A stretch of DNA of 16,920 bases, from the NCBI GenBank assembly GCA_964396385.1, contig CAYNFH010000148.1:1-16920 (forward strand), read 5' to 3'. This document shows, piece after piece, positions 14,083 through 16,920 of the stretch. Under the pieces are notes generated by a model. That model did no database searches, was not told the origin of the DNA, and saw only the letters and a program-made list of their open reading frames with translations. The DNA comes from CAYNFH01 sp964396385. GTDB lineage: Bacteria > Armatimonadota > Chthonomonadetes > Chthonomonadales > CAJBBX01. Position numbers and translations under genes: made by a program. Each line of letters opens with the position of its first letter. The stretch's first letter is position 1.

Positions 14083-14113
14083 TGGTAGAATAGTTCACGG
14101 CCATGAACTATTC
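14083..14113 (+). promoter_or_regulatory. Extended -10 promoter overlapped by a perfect inverted repeat (likely MarR operator)
   Basis: TGGTAGAAT (14083-14091) is an extended -10 element with no clear -35. Overlapping it is GAATAGTTCA (14088-14097), six bases, then the exact reverse complement TGAACTATTC (14104-14113). The arms match in all ten positions. A regulator bound there would cover the -10 and the start point. The MarR gene begins 50 bp downstream, so autorepression of the marR-macA-macB operon is the natural reading. Confidence 0.75.
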
Positions 14114-14162
14114 ACAGAGCTAAATATCCTTTTAGGATGAGGCCCAGGCGATAGGAGGGGTC

Positions 14163-14756
14163 GTGAGTACACAACGAGTCTTGGAGCGCCCGCCAGCGGC
14201 AGTCGACGAAGTCGACCCGGACGTGGACTGGCTAGCCGCGGCGCTTCCCCGGGTTTTCCGGCGGCTGAACGAATCGGAAGGGATGGAGTCCCCTCTGCTG
14301 CAGCTTCCGCTGGCCCAGCTCCGGCTGGCCCAGGCGCTGTTCAGCTCGGAGAACCCCAGCGCGGGCGAGACCATGAGCCGCCTGAGCGCGCGGCTCGGCG
14401 TGCGGATGAGCGCGCTGACGCAGTCCGCGGATCGCTTGATAGGCCAGGGCATGGCGGAGCGGCTCAGCGACCCTCATGATCGCCGCGTGGTGCGGCTGCG
14501 ACTGACCCGGACGGGCCACGAATGCATCGCGGCCCGCCATGCTCGGCGCCGGGCCACCATACGCCGGATGTGGGACCTGATAGCGCCCGCCGATCGGCCC
14601 GAGCTGGTTTACGCCCTGCGGGTGCTCGAGCGCGCGACGAGCCTCCTGGAAACTGTCACTCCGGAGCGCCAGGGACCGTCTGATCCTCTGGCATCCTCGC
14701 ATAACGATATTCCAACTCCAAAGGCGCGGTTGGCGCCGGTCGGAAAGGACCGATAG
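14163..14756 (+). CDS. MarR-family transcriptional regulator
   Basis: A dimeric winged-helix repressor-type protein, probably ligand-sensing. The 197 residues contain the DNA-binding region MSRLSARLGVRMSALTQSAD (71-90), then RLIGQGMAERLSDPHDRRVV with the wing DPHDRR (103-108) and LRLTRTGHE (112-120). The C-terminal helices mediate dimerisation. The N-terminus (1-35) and the tail after about 160 (PERQGPSDPLASSHND) are longer than usual and probably disordered. GTG start with AGGAGGGG ending two bases before it. The gene precedes macA by 3 bp, so it heads and presumably regulates the efflux operon through the inverted repeat at 14088-14113. Confidence 0.9.
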   Translation: MSTQRVLERPPAAVDEVDPDVDWLAAALPRVFRRLNESEGMESPLLQLPLAQLRLAQALFSSENPSAGETMSRLSARLGVRMSALTQSADRLIGQGMAERLSDPHDRRVVRLRLTRTGHECIAARHARRRATIRRMWDLIAPADRPELVYALRVLERATSLLETVTPERQGPSDPLASSHNDIPTPKARLAPVGKDR

Positions 14757-14759
14757 ATA

Positions 14760-16529
14760 ATGGCATCCGTCGATATCGCTTCGCAGCCGGCCGTCAGACG
14801 GCGGGTCCGTAGGGGCAATCGGGCGGTTCCTGCCCTGGTCGTGGCGCTGCTGGCCGGCGGACTGGGCTGGTGGGGCTGGGCGCGAACACATCCGGCGGAC
14901 GACACCACCTCGAATCTCATTACAGCCCCCGTGACCCGGGGAGACCTCGTCGAAACGGTGACGGCGACCGGGAGCGTGACCGCCCAGACCGGCGCGGAGG
15001 TGAAGATTGGCTCGCAGATCACGGGCCGGATCAAGAAGCTCCATGCCGATGTTGGCAGCCAGGTGAAAGCAAAAGAAATCATCGCCGAGCTGGACCTGCC
15101 GGACATCCAGGCGCAGCTCGATCAGGCGCAGGCCAACCTCGCCGCCGCTCGCACCAAGCTCATCCAGCAAGAGACCGGGCTGAGCATGCAGTACACGCAG
15201 TCCAGCAGTGCCGTGAATGAGGCGCAGGCCGAGCTGAACAGCGCGCGGGCCAGGGTGGCCTCCGCCGATGCAGCCGCGCGGCTCCAGGTGGCGCAGACGC
15301 CCAACGACATCAAGCGCGCGCAGACGGCGCTCGCCGCAACGCAGGCAGCGTACTCAACTGCCAAGTCCAACCTGCAGCAGACCCAGGCTGGCGCGGAACT
15401 GCAGGTAGCCAACGCGCAGGACCAGTTGACGCAGGCGCAGGCGAATGCCGCCAACTCCGCCGTCAACCTGAAGCGGCAAATTCAGCTCAACGCCAAGGGC
15501 TTCGTGGCGACCAGCCTCGTCGACCAGGCGCGGGCCACCGACACGATCAACCAGGCGGTGGTCAAGTCCGCGCAGCAGAACCTGGAGCTCGTGAAGCAGA
15601 AAGTTGCCGCGGACCTCCAGTCGGCCAAGGATCAGGTGACGCAGGCGCAGCAGAACGTCGCGTCCGCGCAGGCGGCGCTGGATGCCGCCCGGGCGGAGAA
15701 GTACAGCGACCAGAACAAAGCTGCCGCCGTGAACGATGCCCGCGCCCAGGTGCGGCAGGCCGAGGCGGCGCTGGCCCAGGCGCGAGGCAACACCACGCAG
15801 AATACGCTCAAGCAGCAGGACATCCAGCAGGCGCGCGACGCGGTGGCCCAGGCTCAGGCACAGGTGGATTACTACAGGGCGCAGGTGGACAAGACGGTTA
15901 TCCGTTCTCCCATCGACGGCACAGTGCTCCAGATGGCCGCGCAGCAGGGTGAGACGCTGGCCGCGGGCCTCTCCGCCCCTACCCTCATCGTGGTGGCGGA
16001 CCTGAACCGGCTCCAGGTGGACGCGTTTGTGGACGAGACGGATATCGGCAAGGTGCGGCTCGGCCAGCCCGCGGACGTCACGGTGGACGCGTTTCCCCAC
16101 CACAAGTTCAAGGGGCACGTGTTCAAGATAGCGTCGGGCTCGACAATCCAGCAGGGTGTGGTGACCTACGACGTGAGCATCGCTATCGACAACAGCAAGG
16201 GACGGCTGAAGCCGGACATGACGGCCGACGTCACCATCCAGACAGGCACCCGCCCGAACGTGCTCCTGGTGCCTTCCGAGGCGGTTAAAGTAGGAACGAA
16301 GGGCAGCACCGTGAGCGTGCTGGTGACGAAGGACGGCAAGAAAGCGATCGAGCCACGCCGCGTCAAGACCGGCGGCAGCGACGGCGTCAATACGGAGATC
16401 CGCGATGGCCTCAAGGAAGGCGACACGGTGGTTCTGGCAGGGGCCGAAGAGGGCCGGAAGGGCGGCTTCGGACCGCGGAACCCCTTCGGACCGCAGCAGA
16501 AGAAGGGCGGCGGAGGCCGCAAGGGCTAA
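14760..16529 (+). CDS. MacA-like periplasmic membrane fusion protein with a very long coiled coil
   Basis: This HlyD/RND-type adaptor links an inner-membrane ABC transporter to an outer channel. The 589 residues comprise a basic N-terminus, a membrane anchor (about 23-42), a first lipoyl half (75-112), a long Ala/Gln-rich helical hairpin (about 113-377) with a tip-like sequence LNAKGFVATSLVDQAR near 243-258, the second lipoyl half IRSPIDGTVLQMAAQQGETL (381-400), a beta-barrel (about 415-500), a membrane-proximal domain and a Gly/Lys-rich tail (EEGRKGGFGPRNPFGPQQKK). E. coli MacA has about 370 residues; the excess lies in the hairpin. It starts 3 bp after the MarR gene and precedes a MacB-type ATPase, so a MacAB-like pump is likely. 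Substrate unknown. Confidence 0.9.
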   Translation: MASVDIASQPAVRRRVRRGNRAVPALVVALLAGGLGWWGWARTHPADDTTSNLITAPVTRGDLVETVTATGSVTAQTGAEVKIGSQITGRIKKLHADVGSQVKAKEIIAELDLPDIQAQLDQAQANLAAARTKLIQQETGLSMQYTQSSSAVNEAQAELNSARARVASADAAARLQVAQTPNDIKRAQTALAATQAAYSTAKSNLQQTQAGAELQVANAQDQLTQAQANAANSAVNLKRQIQLNAKGFVATSLVDQARATDTINQAVVKSAQQNLELVKQKVAADLQSAKDQVTQAQQNVASAQAALDAARAEKYSDQNKAAAVNDARAQVRQAEAALAQARGNTTQNTLKQQDIQQARDAVAQAQAQVDYYRAQVDKTVIRSPIDGTVLQMAAQQGETLAAGLSAPTLIVVADLNRLQVDAFVDETDIGKVRLGQPADVTVDAFPHHKFKGHVFKIASGSTIQQGVVTYDVSIAIDNSKGRLKPDMTADVTIQTGTRPNVLLVPSEAVKVGTKGSTVSVLVTKDGKKAIEPRRVKTGGSDGVNTEIRDGLKEGDTVVLAGAEEGRKGGFGPRNPFGPQQKKGGGGRKG

Positions 16530-16551
16530 ACGAACGTGGCAGTCGCCAGTC

Positions 16552-16620
16552 TCATTCCGAGCGACAGCGAGGAATCTGGCTCCGGCGGCGAGGCCAGATT
16601 CCTCCCTTCGGTCGGAATGA
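16552..16620. repeat. Palindromic intergenic repeat between the macA- and macB-like genes
   Basis: Outer arms TCATTCCGA (16552-16560) and TCGGAATGA (16612-16620) and inner arms GAGGAATCTGGC (16569-16580) and GCCAGATTCCTC (16593-16604) are exact complements, giving a long interrupted stem. I recognise this sequence type as a recurrent intergenic repeat in several bacterial phyla (recalled). It lies within a likely operon and could lower downstream expression or stabilise the upstream mRNA. No T-run follows it. Confidence 0.8.
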
Positions 16621-16646
16621 CAGCCTATACACCGGGCAGAGAAACC

Positions 16647-16920
16647 ATGAACAGCAACGCGAACACTCCGGCAGGGCGGCCCACACTCCGCCTGAGAGAC
16701 ATATACAAGGTCTACACCATGGGCGACCAGGAGGTGCGCGCTCTGGACGGCCTCGACCTGGACATCCATGATGGAGAGTTTGTCGCCATCATGGGGCCGT
16801 CCGGCTCCGGCAAGTCCACGCTGATGCACATCATCGGCTGCCTGGACGCGCCCACTTCCGGCTCCTACCAGCTCGACGGCATCGAGGTCGCTGAGATGGA
16901 CGACTACGAGCTGGCGCGGA
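16647..16920 (+). CDS. ABC transporter ATP-binding protein, MacB/LolD type (cut by window end)
   Basis: The first 91 residues are visible; the frame is open at the window edge. LRLRDIYKVYTMGDQEVRAL is the typical N-terminus of MacB/LolD-type ATPases, followed by the Walker A motif GPSGSGKST (50-58) and HIIGCLDAPTSGSYQLDG. It would power export of a substrate or lipoprotein from the inner membrane. With the adaptor upstream it is more likely the ATPase of a MacAB-type pump, either a full MacB with fused membrane domain or a separate LolD-like subunit; the missing part decides. The ATG at 16647 lies just after the palindromic repeat and has no strong Shine-Dalgarno. Confidence 0.9.
   Translation, partial: MNSNANTPAGRPTLRLRDIYKVYTMGDQEVRALDGLDLDIHDGEFVAIMGPSGSGKSTLMHIIGCLDAPTSGSYQLDGIEVAEMDDYELAR

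Noticed and set aside
15354..16829. Minus-strand frame of 491 residues opposite the membrane fusion protein
   Set aside because: Antisense shadow of a clear coding gene; composition is dominated by Arg, His, Leu and Val as expected from complementing Ala/Gln codons.

Overview
The window is GC-rich bacterial chromosome with dense, mostly housekeeping gene content and several short intergenic repeat families. I see no transposase, integrase, phage gene, rRNA, tRNA or CRISPR array. The gene mix (type III pantothenate kinase, DusB-like enzyme, COG5322-type dehydrogenase, group-1-like sigma factor, kynureninase pathway, MacA/MacB-type pump) and the many small palindromic repeats fit an uncultured environmental lineage such as Armatimonadota or a Chloroflexota-like group. 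This placement is inference, because no marker in the window fixes it.

Layout. Positions 1-979 hold no convincing gene: 36-bp and 9-bp tandem repeats, two copies of a double-hairpin element, a perfect 28-bp palindrome and a run of hairpins. Next come a zinc-ribbon membrane protein (980-1804, +) and a convergent small YtxH-like membrane protein (1877-2146, -). A plus-strand block follows: coaX, a dus-family gene, and a tightly coupled pair (4205-6363) made of a protein of the family I recall as 'quinate 5-dehydrogenase' and a homologue of cyanobacterial acyl-ACP reductase. After it come a small hypothetical gene, a degenerate receiver/histidine-kinase-like protein and a GNAT acetyltransferase. 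On the minus strand are an RpoD-like sigma factor (8513-9574), ending in a clear intrinsic terminator, and a NifS/IscS cysteine desulfurase (9981-11144). A near-consensus promoter lies between them and implies a leader of about 340 nt for the sigma gene.

On the plus strand again, a PhyH-like dioxygenase, kynureninase and kynurenine formamidase form a compact unit for converting N-formylkynurenine to anthranilate; the first enzyme, tryptophan 2,3-dioxygenase, is not in the window. A MarR-type regulator, a MacA-like membrane fusion protein with a very long coiled coil and the start of a MacB/LolD-type ATPase form an efflux operon. Its promoter carries a perfect inverted repeat over the -10 region, a strong candidate for autoregulation.

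The most interesting observations are the coupled reductase pair with a conserved active-site cysteine, the pseudo-signalling protein at 6785, the apparent absence of the HxD iron motif in the PhyH-like protein, and gene ends written in repeat DNA at three boundaries (coaX/dus, dus/4205 and the end of the reductase gene).
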